Below are positions 16,300 to 24,879 of a stretch of 64,000 nt of DNA, piece by piece. Each line of letters opens with the position of its first letter. Positions within the stretch are counted from its first letter, which is position 1. A program made the position numbers and the translations under genes. The stretch spans positions 73,288-137,287 of the forward strand of contig JBDKTJ010000060.1 of assembly GCA_039698075.1 (NCBI GenBank), written 5' to 3'. Below the pieces are notes generated by a model. That model had not been told where the DNA came from and made no database searches. It saw only the letters and a program-made list of their open reading frames with translations. The stretch comes from JAJFVC01 sp039698075. Lineage in GTDB: Bacteria > Planctomycetota > Planctomycetia > Pirellulales > Thermoguttaceae.

Positions 16300-17102
16300 T
16301 GGAACTGCTCCCTCAATACTCAGCCTACGCGATACCGACGGACAGCATCTATTATGACGCTGATTTCAACTGCCGGGCTGAATTCACGTTGCAATCTGTC
16401 AGGGACTTGGCAGATAGCATCACGGCCGAGGGGTTGCATTTTCCACTCGTCGTACAGCCTTGGACAGAGCAGCCCGGCTTCGAGTTTCGCTTGATTGCTG
16501 GGCATCGTCGTTTCCGTTCCATTATCACCTTCCTGAACTGGCCCACGATTCCTGCCACGATCCGCACGGGACTGACGGAGCATCAAGCAAGGCTCTTGAA
16601 TGTCACTGAGAACCTTGAACGGAAAGACTTGAACATCTGGGAGGAGGCGCGGGCGCTCGAACGGCTCTATCCGAATGGCGTGTCCCTTCGGGACGCCGCT
16701 AAGGAATTGAAGAAGACGACGACTTGGGTATTCGTCCGGCAACATCTGCTGCGAATGCCGCCGGAAGTTCAACAGAAGGCCGCTGCTGGCCTCTTATCGC
16801 AGGCCAATCTATACGCCTTGGCTGGTGTCAGCCGGGAAAAGCAGGTCATGGCGGCAGAACAGATCGCCAATGCCCGCACATTGGGCAAAGGCAAACGGCT
16901 TCCCGGAGTGGAGAGTGCGTATAAACGGCGTAACTCGCGGGTCCGCAGTAAGGAAGAGATCAACCACATGATCGAACGGATGTTGACGGCCGGAATCGGC
17001 GGACTGCCCCCGCGAGTCGGGGCGTGGTGCGCCGGAAACATTTCGGACGAAGACCTATGGCGGGATGTGGAATCTACTCTAAAAACCACCTGCGCTGGTT
17101 GA
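16299..17102 (+). CDS. second ParB-domain protein
   Basis: The 267-residue protein has a clear ParB/Spo0J fold: SVRDLADSITAEGLHFPLVVQ, LIAGHRRFRSI (GxxR box), NVTENLERKDLNIWEEARAL and the HTH-like DAAKELKKTTTWVFVRQHLLR. This is a more canonical ParB than the one at 6191. It shares no obvious paralogy with it outside the fold. Its last codons run through promoter-motif copy 2 (the TGA stop is inside TTGATTTC). A role as transcription regulator or partition protein is open. Confidence 0.85.
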   Translation: MELLPQYSAYAIPTDSIYYDADFNCRAEFTLQSVRDLADSITAEGLHFPLVVQPWTEQPGFEFRLIAGHRRFRSIITFLNWPTIPATIRTGLTEHQARLLNVTENLERKDLNIWEEARALERLYPNGVSLRDAAKELKKTTTWVFVRQHLLRMPPEVQQKAAAGLLSQANLYALAGVSREKQVMAAEQIANARTLGKGKRLPGVESAYKRRNSRVRSKEEINHMIERMLTAGIGGLPPRVGAWCAGNISDEDLWRDVESTLKTTCAG

Positions 17103-17112
17103 TTTCATTGTG
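17077..17112 (+). promoter_or_regulatory. operon-head motif copy 2
   Basis: CTCTAA at 17077 and TTGATTTCATTG at 17099 (22-base step, the only copy off by one). The downstream ATG at 17124 follows a GGAGGA ribosome site. The motif overlaps the 3' end of the ParB-like gene. Confidence 0.8.
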
Positions 17113-17123
17113 GAGGAGTAGTC

Positions 17124-17516
17124 ATGCACCAGGATTTTGACCAGCCGGGCAAAGAACCCGCTCCGACCGCGCTCGCATCACCACCATCGGCGAGCATCAA
17201 CCTAAAGGCGCTCAAGCGGGATACGGTGTTGCTCTTGGAGGGCGAGTCGGACATCTACGAGTTGACTCTGCGTTACCCGGAGCACGGCATCGTTGAAATC
17301 ACTTCCAACCTACCGGCCCTTCGCACGGGCACGGTGGGTCAGTTCATGTTTAGCGTGCGTTGGAGTAATCCGGGCGAACGACTCGACGTGATTCGGCAGG
17401 GGTGGGCGATGACGCTTCGCTTCAAGAATGGCGAGTATCAGACGCAGCCCATCATGGCGGCCAGTGCGCGCGGCATCCGTGAAGACGGAAGCCACTGGCA
17501 CTACGACGTATTCTAA
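17124..17516 (+). CDS. unknown protein preceding the polymerase
   Basis: 130 residues (MHQDFDQPGKEPAPTALASP), with a Pro/Ala-rich disordered start followed by a beta-rich domain (VLLLEGESDIYELTLRYPEH, VGQFMFSVRWSNPGERLDV). First gene of the polymerase operon. No family recognised. Confidence 0.6.
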   Translation: MHQDFDQPGKEPAPTALASPPSASINLKALKRDTVLLLEGESDIYELTLRYPEHGIVEITSNLPALRTGTVGQFMFSVRWSNPGERLDVIRQGWAMTLRFKNGEYQTQPIMAASARGIREDGSHWHYDVF

Positions 17517-17529
17517 CCTGCGAGGCTCC

Positions 17530-20217
17530 ATGAATCCTCACCCTCCGAAATTGTTTTTGGATACCGAGACCTGCGGGCTGCATAGCATGATGGTGCTGTT
17601 GCAGTACGCGATTGAGGACGGCCCCATCGTCTTACATGAGATATGGCGGCGACCCATCCGCGAGACGCTTGCGCTGATCGAGAAGATTTGTCAGCACACG
17701 GTTGTCGGATTCAACCTCGCATTCGACTGGTTCCACATCTGCAAAATCTACACCATCTTTCGTCTGTGCGACCCGGACTGGATACCGCAAGAGCACATCG
17801 ACGAAATTGCGATGTTGGAACCGCAGGCCCAGAACGGCCCGTGCGTCAAGCCGGTTGCCTCATTGGACCTGATGTTGCATAGTCGTAAAGGCCCATTCCA
17901 ATCGCTCATGGCTCGGGACGACATCCGCATCAAGCGGGTGCCGACTGCGCTCGCGTACGCGCTCGCGGAAGAATTGGAAAACCGCGTCCATCTGGACGAC
18001 ATCTATTTTGCCAAGTCGGCTGATCCCGACGCTCCTCGTTGGCAAGTCTTCGACCGCAAAGATAAGTGGGGCGACATCGACGCTGACTTCAAGGATGTTG
18101 TGCTTCGCTTCAATCCGGCTGGCGGTCTCAAGTTCTTAGCCGAACACGCTCTCGGCTACAAGCCCAAATTTCACTTCAAGGACGTAGAGCCGCCAACTTC
18201 TTGGCGGCCCTACGAGCTAGGCTATGCGCCCACGGCGCTCGCTGTGTCGAGTCCCGAGAAGAAGTGGGAAGTCTGGGGCATCAAGAAGGGCAAGGTCGCC
18301 AAGGTCTATCAGGAAGAGAAGATCGGCGACGTGCAAGCTGACATGGAAGACGAGCACGATGAAGATGACCGTACCGAAGAGACAAAGCGTGACCCCAGCT
18401 ACAAGCTGCTGGGCATCGCGTGGCCCGGCGTGATTGGGAAGCATATTGCACATTGGGCCACGCGCGCAGACGCCCGCGAGTACGCGAACGATGATATTGT
18501 CTACACCCGCGCTCTCGATAAGCACTTCAACAGTCCTGAACCAAACGATGACGATTCAGTCCTCGCCTGCATGGTTCCCGCCGTGCGTTGGCACGGATTC
18601 GAGATCAACAAGCCTGGCGTCGAAACCCTGATGCAGAAGGCGCGGGATGTGGTCACGAACAGCCCGGTCAACATCAACAAGCCGACCGAAGTGCGAACCT
18701 ATGTTTGTGCGGCGATGGATGATGTGGAAGCCGTCGTCCTGGAAGAATCCACGAAGAAGAGCAACCTGGAAGCGATTCTGGATTGGGAAATCGCCGCTGA
18801 GGAACCATGTACGAAGTGTCACGGGAGTGATCCGACATGCGCACGCTGCGGCGGCACTGGCGTCTTGAAGGTTGGCAAGCATCCTGCCGCGCTCCGCGCC
18901 AGGGAAATCCTCAACGTCAAGTTCGCCGCGAAAGAAATCGAGTTGTACTCGAAATTGCTGATCGCTGGCAAGTTCCATGCCTCGTTTATCGTTATTGGTG
19001 CATTGTCGTCGCGCATGTCCGGGGCAGACGGCTTGAACCCGCAAGGCATCAAGCATACGAAGGAAGTGCGCTGCATGTTCCCGTTGGCATGGGAAGGCAT
19101 GGTCCTATGCGGCGGCGACTTCGACTCATTCGAGGTTACGCTGGCGGATGCTGTCTATAACGACCCGGCTCTTCGCCGCGAGTTATTGTCGAAAGTGCCC
19201 TGCCACAAGTGTGGCGGCACCGGCATGAAGCCTTGCAAGAAGTGCGCCAAGGCCCACAAGCGGCCAAACTGCCCCGACTGCTGCGACGGTCAACTGGGCG
19301 AGTGCGACGAATGCGAGGGAAGTGGTGAAACCCGCAAGAAGATTCACGCCCTTTTTGGGACAGCCTTGTCAGGACTGTCCTATAACGAAGTGCTGGCCTC
19401 GGCCGGTACGGACAATGACTGGTATGACAAGGGCAAGCGTGGCGTGTTCGCTCTGATTTACGGCGGTGACTGGAATACGCTGGTCGCCAAGCTAGGCGTC
19501 ACGCCGGAACGTGCGAAGGCCGCCTACGAGAAGTTCTGCGCCGATTATCCGGGTGTGTTCAAGGCACGTCAGAAGACGTTCAATGCGTTCTGCTCAATGA
19601 GGCAACCGGCCGGCATTGGCTCGGCTGTCGTGTGGGAAGACCCAGTGGATTACGCCATTACCTTCCTCGGCTTCAAGCGGTACTTCACCCTCGAAAACAA
19701 AATCTGCAAGGCCCTTTTCGATCTGGCCCGCAACATTCCGAAGCATTGGAAACAATGCAAGGTCAAGGTTGTGCGGCGCGACCGTGTGCAGACGGCTGGC
19801 GGTGCCGTGGCGTCCGCGCTGTACGGGGCCGCTTTCCAGATGCAAGCCGCGAACATGCGTGCGGCGGCGAATCACGAAATCCAGTCGCCCGGTGCTCAGA
19901 TTACCAAGCGTGTCCAACGGCGTATATGGGACTTGCAGCCCGCAGGTATCCACCCGTTGCAGATCGCCATTCTGAATGTCCACGACGAATTGATGACGGT
20001 GGCGGCACCGGACGTTGTAACGAGCATCACGCAGGTCGTGCGCGATACCGTCAACTCGTTCAGGCCGCAAGTGCCGTTGATCGGCATGACATGGTACGAA
20101 GCGATGGAGAACTGGGCTGAGAAGAAAGGCGGTGCTGCCCCGGTTCGCGTTCGCTCGAAGGACATGGAAGTCACCATCAAGAAGCTCATTGCGCCGGCAC
20201 CGGCGATGGCGACGTAA
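17530..20217 (+). CDS. family A DNA polymerase with 3'-5' exonuclease and zinc insertions
   Basis: The 895-residue replicative polymerase of the element has an exonuclease with FLDTETCG (Asp11, Glu13) and GFNLAFDW (Asp66). Polymerase motif A is CGGDFDSFEVTLAD near residue 530, motif B KRGVFALIYGG near 636 and motif C NVHDELMTVA near 815. Two zinc modules are inserted: CTKCHGSDPTCARCGG near residue 427, and a DnaJ-like run of CxxC pairs (CHKCGGTGMKPCKKC, then CPDCC and CDECEGSG) at about 558-597, between motifs A and B. The N-terminal exonuclease to palm spacing also contains a long acidic stretch. All catalytic residues are present. Confidence 0.92.
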   Translation: MNPHPPKLFLDTETCGLHSMMVLLQYAIEDGPIVLHEIWRRPIRETLALIEKICQHTVVGFNLAFDWFHICKIYTIFRLCDPDWIPQEHIDEIAMLEPQAQNGPCVKPVASLDLMLHSRKGPFQSLMARDDIRIKRVPTALAYALAEELENRVHLDDIYFAKSADPDAPRWQVFDRKDKWGDIDADFKDVVLRFNPAGGLKFLAEHALGYKPKFHFKDVEPPTSWRPYELGYAPTALAVSSPEKKWEVWGIKKGKVAKVYQEEKIGDVQADMEDEHDEDDRTEETKRDPSYKLLGIAWPGVIGKHIAHWATRADAREYANDDIVYTRALDKHFNSPEPNDDDSVLACMVPAVRWHGFEINKPGVETLMQKARDVVTNSPVNINKPTEVRTYVCAAMDDVEAVVLEESTKKSNLEAILDWEIAAEEPCTKCHGSDPTCARCGGTGVLKVGKHPAALRAREILNVKFAAKEIELYSKLLIAGKFHASFIVIGALSSRMSGADGLNPQGIKHTKEVRCMFPLAWEGMVLCGGDFDSFEVTLADAVYNDPALRRELLSKVPCHKCGGTGMKPCKKCAKAHKRPNCPDCCDGQLGECDECEGSGETRKKIHALFGTALSGLSYNEVLASAGTDNDWYDKGKRGVFALIYGGDWNTLVAKLGVTPERAKAAYEKFCADYPGVFKARQKTFNAFCSMRQPAGIGSAVVWEDPVDYAITFLGFKRYFTLENKICKALFDLARNIPKHWKQCKVKVVRRDRVQTAGGAVASALYGAAFQMQAANMRAAANHEIQSPGAQITKRVQRRIWDLQPAGIHPLQIAILNVHDELMTVAAPDVVTSITQVVRDTVNSFRPQVPLIGMTWYEAMENWAEKKGGAAPVRVRSKDMEVTIKKLIAPAPAMAT

Positions 20218-20639
20218 TGGGACGAATCAAACGGCCGAAGCACGGCCCGGAATGGTACATCCAACGAGATTTGATCGCCTTTCTCAAGGCTCGCGGATGG
20301 CGTGTGGAGCGCACGCACGGCAACTTGTATCAGACGGGGTTCCCTGACTTGTACGTGATGCACAAGAAATGGGGCACCCGTTGGATCGACTGCAAGCAAC
20401 CGAAGAAATACTCGTTCACGAAGGCCCAACGAATCAAGTGGCCTTTGTGGGAAGAGATGGGAGTGCCCATCTGGATTCTCACGGCGGCAACCCAAGAAGA
20501 ATACGACAAGCTGATAGGGCCGCCCAACTGGCGTCATTACTGGAAAGCGTCGTGGGGAAACATCCCGACGCTTGCAGACATTGACGCCATGCTCGACGAG
20601 CTAGACCGCGAATCAAACGCTGACTTGCTCGACGAATAG
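20217..20639 (+). CDS. VRR-NUC/PD-(D/E)xK nuclease
   Basis: The 140-residue protein reads HGNLYQTGFPDLYVMHKKWG then RWIDCKQPKK, the PD...DxK core of VRR-NUC nucleases (Asp in GFPDL, Asp and Lys in IDCK). Related phage proteins act as Holliday-junction or flap nucleases. The start codon overlaps the polymerase stop (TAATG), tying it to replication. Confidence 0.85.
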   Translation: MGRIKRPKHGPEWYIQRDLIAFLKARGWRVERTHGNLYQTGFPDLYVMHKKWGTRWIDCKQPKKYSFTKAQRIKWPLWEEMGVPIWILTAATQEEYDKLIGPPNWRHYWKASWGNIPTLADIDAMLDELDRESNADLLDE

Positions 20640-20690
20640 CTCGTCTCTTCATTCTGTCATCAATCCCCAACTGTCTGAGAGTCTGCGCCC

Positions 20691-21182
20691 ATGCTTTTGC
20701 AACAACGATCCGAACCGTGGCTGTGTATGCCTCTGGCCTTCGCGGCGGTGATGGACATGCCGGTCGAAGAGTTGATGGCTGAGATCGGCCACGACGGCGG
20801 CAAAATCCTATTCCGCAATCTGACGGAACCAGCCTGCCGTCAAGGGTTCCACATTCAAGAGTTGGTCCATGTTGCACTGCAACATGGGTTGGCGATGACG
20901 CCCGTGGAACTATTCCCCGTGCTGGCGTCCGCCGACCTTCGGCAGACACACACGATCATCTACCCCGACAACAACTGGCAACGGTTCGCCAACCTGCTGG
21001 CGACCACGAAGGGTGTCATCGACGGCACCGGCTTGCGCCTCCGGCACATGGTCGCTTATGACCACGGCCGCATCTACGACCCGAAGGGCTTCGAGTACGG
21101 CTACTCCCGCATCGCCTGCGAAGCCCACGGGTTCCACTCCCAATGTGCGTGGCGTCTCGATCCTCTTGGAGTCCACGAATGA
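20691..21182 (+). CDS. papain/C39-like peptidase candidate
   Basis: The 163-residue protein has EPWLCMPLAFA with a possible catalytic Cys12, LRHMVAYDHGRIYDPKGF with a possible His and Asp. This order fits a papain-like or C39 peptidase fold (compare the better example at 34321). Activity is inference. It ends in ATGA overlap with the sigma-like gene. Confidence 0.55.
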   Translation: MLLQQRSEPWLCMPLAFAAVMDMPVEELMAEIGHDGGKILFRNLTEPACRQGFHIQELVHVALQHGLAMTPVELFPVLASADLRQTHTIIYPDNNWQRFANLLATTKGVIDGTGLRLRHMVAYDHGRIYDPKGFEYGYSRIACEAHGFHSQCAWRLDPLGVHE

Positions 21183-21892
21183 ATCAGTACAGCAATGCAG
21201 CACTGATCGCGGACATGCGAGAGTATCCGTCCGCTACCAGTGAAGAAAACGACCGTCTCTTTGACGAGATTGCGGCCGGCAACGACGTGGCGCGTGACCG
21301 CATGGTCACGGGCAACATGTACCTCGTCGTGGGCAAGGTGGACGGTTTCATCCGGCGACATCCAACCGCTGCCCACTTGCGCGATGATCTGACGAGCGCG
21401 GGCTTTACCGGCCTGCTCTTGGCGGTGACGGCCATCTCAGGCGGTGAAGTTAAGAAAGACAACGTGACGGGCTACCTCGCTGTTTGCATCGGCCGCGAGT
21501 TGGAAGAGTTGATGGACACCGAGAACACCATCTACATCGGTGAATATCGACGGCGGTATGCCAAGAAGCAAGGTCGCATGTTGGATATTCCTATCGTCCA
21601 GGCGTTGCACACTGACGCTGACAGTGAGCCGGAGAACGAAGACGACGATGGCGTGCTTCGCCACACGGATTCTGATGACCAGGGTATTGATCCAACGTCA
21701 ATGACTGATCTACGTGACCTACTCGACTCTTGCTGCCTAACGGACGCAGAGCGCGAGTTCATTCGTTTGCGAGAAGAGAGTTACAACTACCGCGAAATTG
21801 CTGAACACCTTGGAGTGACCCTGTGGGCTGTGACCCAAATGAAGACTGATCTCTACGAGCGATTTCTGCGGAAATCAGGAATGGCTCCATGA
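21179..21892 (+). CDS. sigma-70-like factor
   Basis: In this 237-residue protein residues about 23-105 resemble sigma region 2: an ENDRLFDEIAAGNDVARDRM helix, then NMYLVVGKV, then LTSAGFTGLLLAV, matching the DLxQEGxIGLxxAV core. Residues about 187-232 are a region 4 HTH: LTDAEREFIRLREESYNYRE, IAEHLGVTLWAVTQMKTDLY. An acidic linker (SEPENEDDDGV) joins them. It would direct host RNA polymerase to element promoters, most plausibly the eight operon-head motifs. TTGGAG and ATGA overlap support the start. It could instead be a sigma-derived regulator lacking core binding. Confidence 0.78.
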   Translation: MNQYSNAALIADMREYPSATSEENDRLFDEIAAGNDVARDRMVTGNMYLVVGKVDGFIRRHPTAAHLRDDLTSAGFTGLLLAVTAISGGEVKKDNVTGYLAVCIGRELEELMDTENTIYIGEYRRRYAKKQGRMLDIPIVQALHTDADSEPENEDDDGVLRHTDSDDQGIDPTSMTDLRDLLDSCCLTDAEREFIRLREESYNYREIAEHLGVTLWAVTQMKTDLYERFLRKSGMAP

Positions 21893-22494
21893 CCACTATC
21901 AAAGAAATCTACCTGGACATGGACGACGTGCTCAACACGTTGGGTCCATTTGCGTTGCATACGGTCGGCTGCGACTTCCCGCCTGACGACTACACGAACT
22001 ACCCGACCGAGTATGGCTACAACGTCCATGACATCGCCAACGACATGTTGGGCGAGAAGCTGTATACGTGCGCGACATTCTGGGCGTCGATCCCTCGGCG
22101 GCTCTGGGTCAAAGTCCCGGAGACACCCTACATGCCCTGGCTGCTTGAGACGTGCGCGAATCTCGTTGGTTCCAACGAGGTAATGATCGCCACGTCACCG
22201 ACGAAAGACCCCGATTGTCTTGCTGGCAAAGTGGAATGGATTCTCGACCACTGCCCGGCGTGGCTGCAACGTCAATACTCTATCACGCCTCGCAAGTTCA
22301 AGTACGCCCGCCCTGGCGCTCTTCTCATCGACGATCACCCCGACAACGTATGGCGTTGGCGTGAGCGTGGCGGTCCCGCGATTCTTGTTCCCCGTCCGTG
22401 GAACAAGTTGTGGCCGGCGGACCCGCAAAAACACATCCGAAAAGAGTTGGAACGTCTACTCCAAAAAACTGGACGGGCGTTGATTTCATTGTAG
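21889..22494 (+). CDS. HAD-type 5'(3')-deoxyribonucleotidase
   Basis: The 201-residue protein has HAD motif I YLDMDDVLNTLG, motif II-like MIATSPTKDP, Lys in AGKVEWI and motif IV LLIDDHPDNV: the NT5C family layout found in phages and mitochondria. It would dephosphorylate deoxynucleotides and tune pools alongside DeoC and the deoxyribosyltransferase. Its last ten codons run through promoter-motif copy 3, and the stop is the TAG after the motif. Confidence 0.88.
   Translation: MTTIKEIYLDMDDVLNTLGPFALHTVGCDFPPDDYTNYPTEYGYNVHDIANDMLGEKLYTCATFWASIPRRLWVKVPETPYMPWLLETCANLVGSNEVMIATSPTKDPDCLAGKVEWILDHCPAWLQRQYSITPRKFKYARPGALLIDDHPDNVWRWRERGGPAILVPRPWNKLWPADPQKHIRKELERLLQKTGRALISL
22460..22494 (+). 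promoter_or_regulatory. operon-head motif copy 3
   Basis: CTCCAA at 22460 and TTGATTTCATTG at 22481 (21-base step), followed by TAG. It lies wholly within the 3' coding end of the nucleotidase gene and 63 bases before the ligase start. Confidence 0.8.
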
Positions 22495-22555
22495 CAGAAA
22501 AGCGAATCAACGTAGCTCCCAGGGCTTTGCATCCTGCACAACCGTCATAACGATC

Positions 22556-23713
22556 ATGGCAAAGGCAACTCCGAAGCGCGAATTCCTTCAACTGGCTGAC
22601 AAATATGTCATTGGCAAGTTCGATGTGGCCGGTTGGTTCATTTCCGAAAAATTGGACGGCACCCGTTGTTTCTGGGACGGCGGTGTCAGCCGTGGCGTGA
22701 GGACGGAGGACGTGCCTTGGGCGTCGATTATCGACCCCAAGACCGGAAAGAAGAAAGCCAAGATCAAGCCCTACGCCACCGGCCTCTGGTCACGCTATGG
22801 CAACCCGATCATCGCCCCGGACGAGTTCCTGAATCTCTTGCCGTGCTGTCCGCTCGACGGCGAGTTGTGGGCCGGGCGTGGTAACTTCCAACTTTGCCGG
22901 TCGATCTGCGGCGGTGATACGCCAGACCCGCGATTCATGTCGAACATCGTGTACGCGGTCTATAGCTGTCCGCCGCTGGCCTCGATCTTTGCCACGGGCG
23001 AGATCAAGAACGCGAACATGGTGCAAGCGGTGGACTACATCGTTTGCGACCGCTGGATTCAACAGCGGCTTGACGCCACACCTGATCGGAAAGCTAGCCT
23101 TCCGGTTCCGCGTGCGTGCCTGGGCGACGACTACAAGTACCTATCGCCGGGAGTCCCGTTTGCTGATGAAGTCACCTTTCTCGCCAAGATGCTCGACAAC
23201 GGCCCCGAGTCAAAGTGTTACTTGCATCAACAGACAAAGCTGATTGACATACCGGAAGAGGCAGCTTCGCAGGTCGAAGCCCACCTGCAACGAGCGCTCG
23301 ACCAGGGCGGCGAAGGCGTCGTCATCCGCAATCCGATGGCACCGTGGGTCGCCAGGCGTCACCGAGGCTTGCTCAAGTACAAGCCATTTGAGGATGCAGA
23401 GGCTCGCATTATCGGCTTCACGTCCGGCCGCGAGACCGACAAGGGCAGCAAGCATCTGGGCAAGATCGGCGCACTTATCACCGAGTACGACGGCAAGCGT
23501 CTCGAATTGTCCGGCATGAAGGACTTCGAGCGCGAGTTCCTGACCGATGACATGCGGAGTTATGCCGCTGGAAATCCCGGCATTGACATGCCAACGAATT
23601 TTCAGGGCAAGTGTTTCAAGGTCGGCCAGATGGTCACGTTCAAGTACCGCGAGTTGACCGACGACGGCATCCCGAAAGAGGCGCGGTACTGGCGACGGAG
23701 GGGCGTGGAATAG
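22556..23713 (+). CDS. ATP-dependent DNA ligase
   Basis: The 385-residue protein has motif I SEKLDGTR with nucleotidyl Lys32. Other recognisable features are LDGELWAGRGNFQ (motif III region), GGEGVVIRNPMAPW (motif IV) and LLKYKPFEDAEARIIGF (motif V), followed by an OB-fold. It joins nicks in DNA during replication. The size fits the T7-like phage DNA ligases. It heads its operon after motif copy 3, though the 63-base leader lacks a strong ribosome site. Confidence 0.9.
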   Translation: MAKATPKREFLQLADKYVIGKFDVAGWFISEKLDGTRCFWDGGVSRGVRTEDVPWASIIDPKTGKKKAKIKPYATGLWSRYGNPIIAPDEFLNLLPCCPLDGELWAGRGNFQLCRSICGGDTPDPRFMSNIVYAVYSCPPLASIFATGEIKNANMVQAVDYIVCDRWIQQRLDATPDRKASLPVPRACLGDDYKYLSPGVPFADEVTFLAKMLDNGPESKCYLHQQTKLIDIPEEAASQVEAHLQRALDQGGEGVVIRNPMAPWVARRHRGLLKYKPFEDAEARIIGFTSGRETDKGSKHLGKIGALITEYDGKRLELSGMKDFEREFLTDDMRSYAAGNPGIDMPTNFQGKCFKVGQMVTFKYRELTDDGIPKEARYWRRRGVE

Positions 23714-23800
23714 ATGAGATTCGGAAAGCCCATCCGCATCTGGATATGGCGTCGTCACTGCTTCGGCCTCCACAAGACCATTGGCCCGGAGTTGCCATGA
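23714..23800 (+). CDS. tiny basic ORF
   Basis: 28 residues (MRFGKPIRIWIWRRHCFGLH), starting right after the ligase TAG and ending in ATGA overlap with the next gene. The exact junctions suggest real translation. Function unknown. Confidence 0.4.
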   Translation: MRFGKPIRIWIWRRHCFGLHKTIGPELP

Positions 23801-24156
23801 AGCGACGTATCGAATGGTGCTTGTTGTTCGGCCACAAGTTCGAGGATCAATCCGGCTGGACCGCCAATGAGAAGTGGTACGGCCAGAACGGCAAGATGTA
23901 CCACGGGGACAATCCCCAGTGCTGTTTATGCGGCACGCACAGACAGGGTGGTTCGACAAGAGCGTGGTATCTTGCATGGAGATGGCGGCAGGTGAAGTCC
24001 TTGCTCCACCGTGCGAAGCAACGAATCCTGCGGCCACTTATGCAGTGGCTTTGGAAGAAATGCGGTCGTGGCCCACACGAAGTAATCGCGTGGCACGATC
24101 CAAACAACTTTTGGCACCGAGTCTATCGGTTCATGTGGGAGAACGCATGGTATTGA
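23797..24156 (+). CDS. unknown Trp-rich basic protein
   Basis: 119 residues (MKRRIEWCLLFGHKFEDQSG) with CCLCG near residue 46 and ten or more Trp residues. It looks like a small zinc-binding phage protein. ATGA overlap at the start. Confidence 0.55.
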   Translation: MKRRIEWCLLFGHKFEDQSGWTANEKWYGQNGKMYHGDNPQCCLCGTHRQGGSTRAWYLAWRWRQVKSLLHRAKQRILRPLMQWLWKKCGRGPHEVIAWHDPNNFWHRVYRFMWENAWY

Positions 24157-24365
24157 AGTGCATCGTCTGTGGCCGTGACATGGTGGAAGTGGAGTACATC
24201 GACGACGATCCCACGCAATGCTGGTGGGAAGGCATTGTTGAGCGTGTCACGGCGGGTTACGGCTCCTGTCACGATACCGACTGTTTCCTCGTCTGCGTCT
24301 GTGATTCCTGCCTCACGGCGAAGAGAGCAGATGGCTCAATTAAGGTTCAGGCCAATCCCTATTAA
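24147..24365 (+). CDS. small zinc-ribbon-like protein
   Basis: 72 residues (MVLKCIVCGRDMVEVEYIDD), with CxxC near the N-terminus and CFLVCVCDSC later. Probably zinc binding. Starts ten bases before the previous stop. Confidence 0.55.
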   Translation: MVLKCIVCGRDMVEVEYIDDDPTQCWWEGIVERVTAGYGSCHDTDCFLVCVCDSCLTAKRADGSIKVQANPY

Positions 24366-24484
24366 CATGTCCAGCACCATCCAGATACCGACCGTGGCCT
24401 AATCAGCCCGCCTTTCTGGCTCCCGAGCAACATCATGTTTGAGGGCGTGCAGGGAAGCATCCAAGCCAACCAATATCTACTGAA
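24366..24484. other. short spacer with doubtful mini-ORFs
   Basis: Two very short frames are present (an 11-residue frame from 24367 and a 17-residue frame from 24435 ending in ATGA overlap with the next gene). Neither has a clear ribosome site. I do not annotate them as genes. Confidence 0.4.
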
Positions 24485-24712
24485 ATGAACCACATCGAAC
24501 TGCGAGTCGTCACTGTCACGAACAACCCAGAAGCGTACCCGGAACACGCTGCGGCTTCAATACGCCACCCGTGGCTGATCCCCTATATCGAGGACGAGGT
24601 TGAAACTTTTGTCGTCGATCCGCATGAGGAGGGAGGCTTCTGGGGTGCTGACGAGTTCTTTGCGTGCGTCAACGTAACTCATTTCACTGTGGACCCGAGA
24701 GAGTTGAAGTAG
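24485..24712 (+). CDS. small unknown protein
   Basis: 75 residues (MNHIELRVVTVTNNPEAYPE), acidic, beta-strand rich at the start, with HPWLIPYIEDEVETF. No family recognised. Confidence 0.5.
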   Translation: MNHIELRVVTVTNNPEAYPEHAAASIRHPWLIPYIEDEVETFVVDPHEEGGFWGADEFFACVNVTHFTVDPRELK

Positions 24713-24714
24713 CC

Positions 24715-24879
24715 GTGAAACTGTGTCCCGAGTGCCAGACGGCGCTCATCGAACGCAAGGGCGAGTACGTTCGCCCCGGAATCAAGATTGAAAACGCTTC
24801 GTGGGCCTATTGTCCAAGCTGTGGCTATGAAGCGATTCCAAAGTCCCTCAAGAAAGCTATTCGGCGAGTTAGGCGATGA
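24715..24879 (+). CDS. small zinc-ribbon protein (YgiT-like)
   Basis: 54 residues from a GTG. KLCPECQTALIERKGEYV and ENASWAYCPSCGYEA form a two-CxxC ribbon like the MqsA/YgiT N-terminal zinc domain, then a basic tail. No toxin partner is next to it, so a simple nucleic-acid-binding role is more likely. Confidence 0.55.
   Translation: MKLCPECQTALIERKGEYVRPGIKIENASWAYCPSCGYEAIPKSLKKAIRRVRR

Noticed and set aside
24366..24484. Two mini-genes of 11 and 17 codons
   Set aside because: No ribosome sites and no conserved pattern, although one overlaps the next start.
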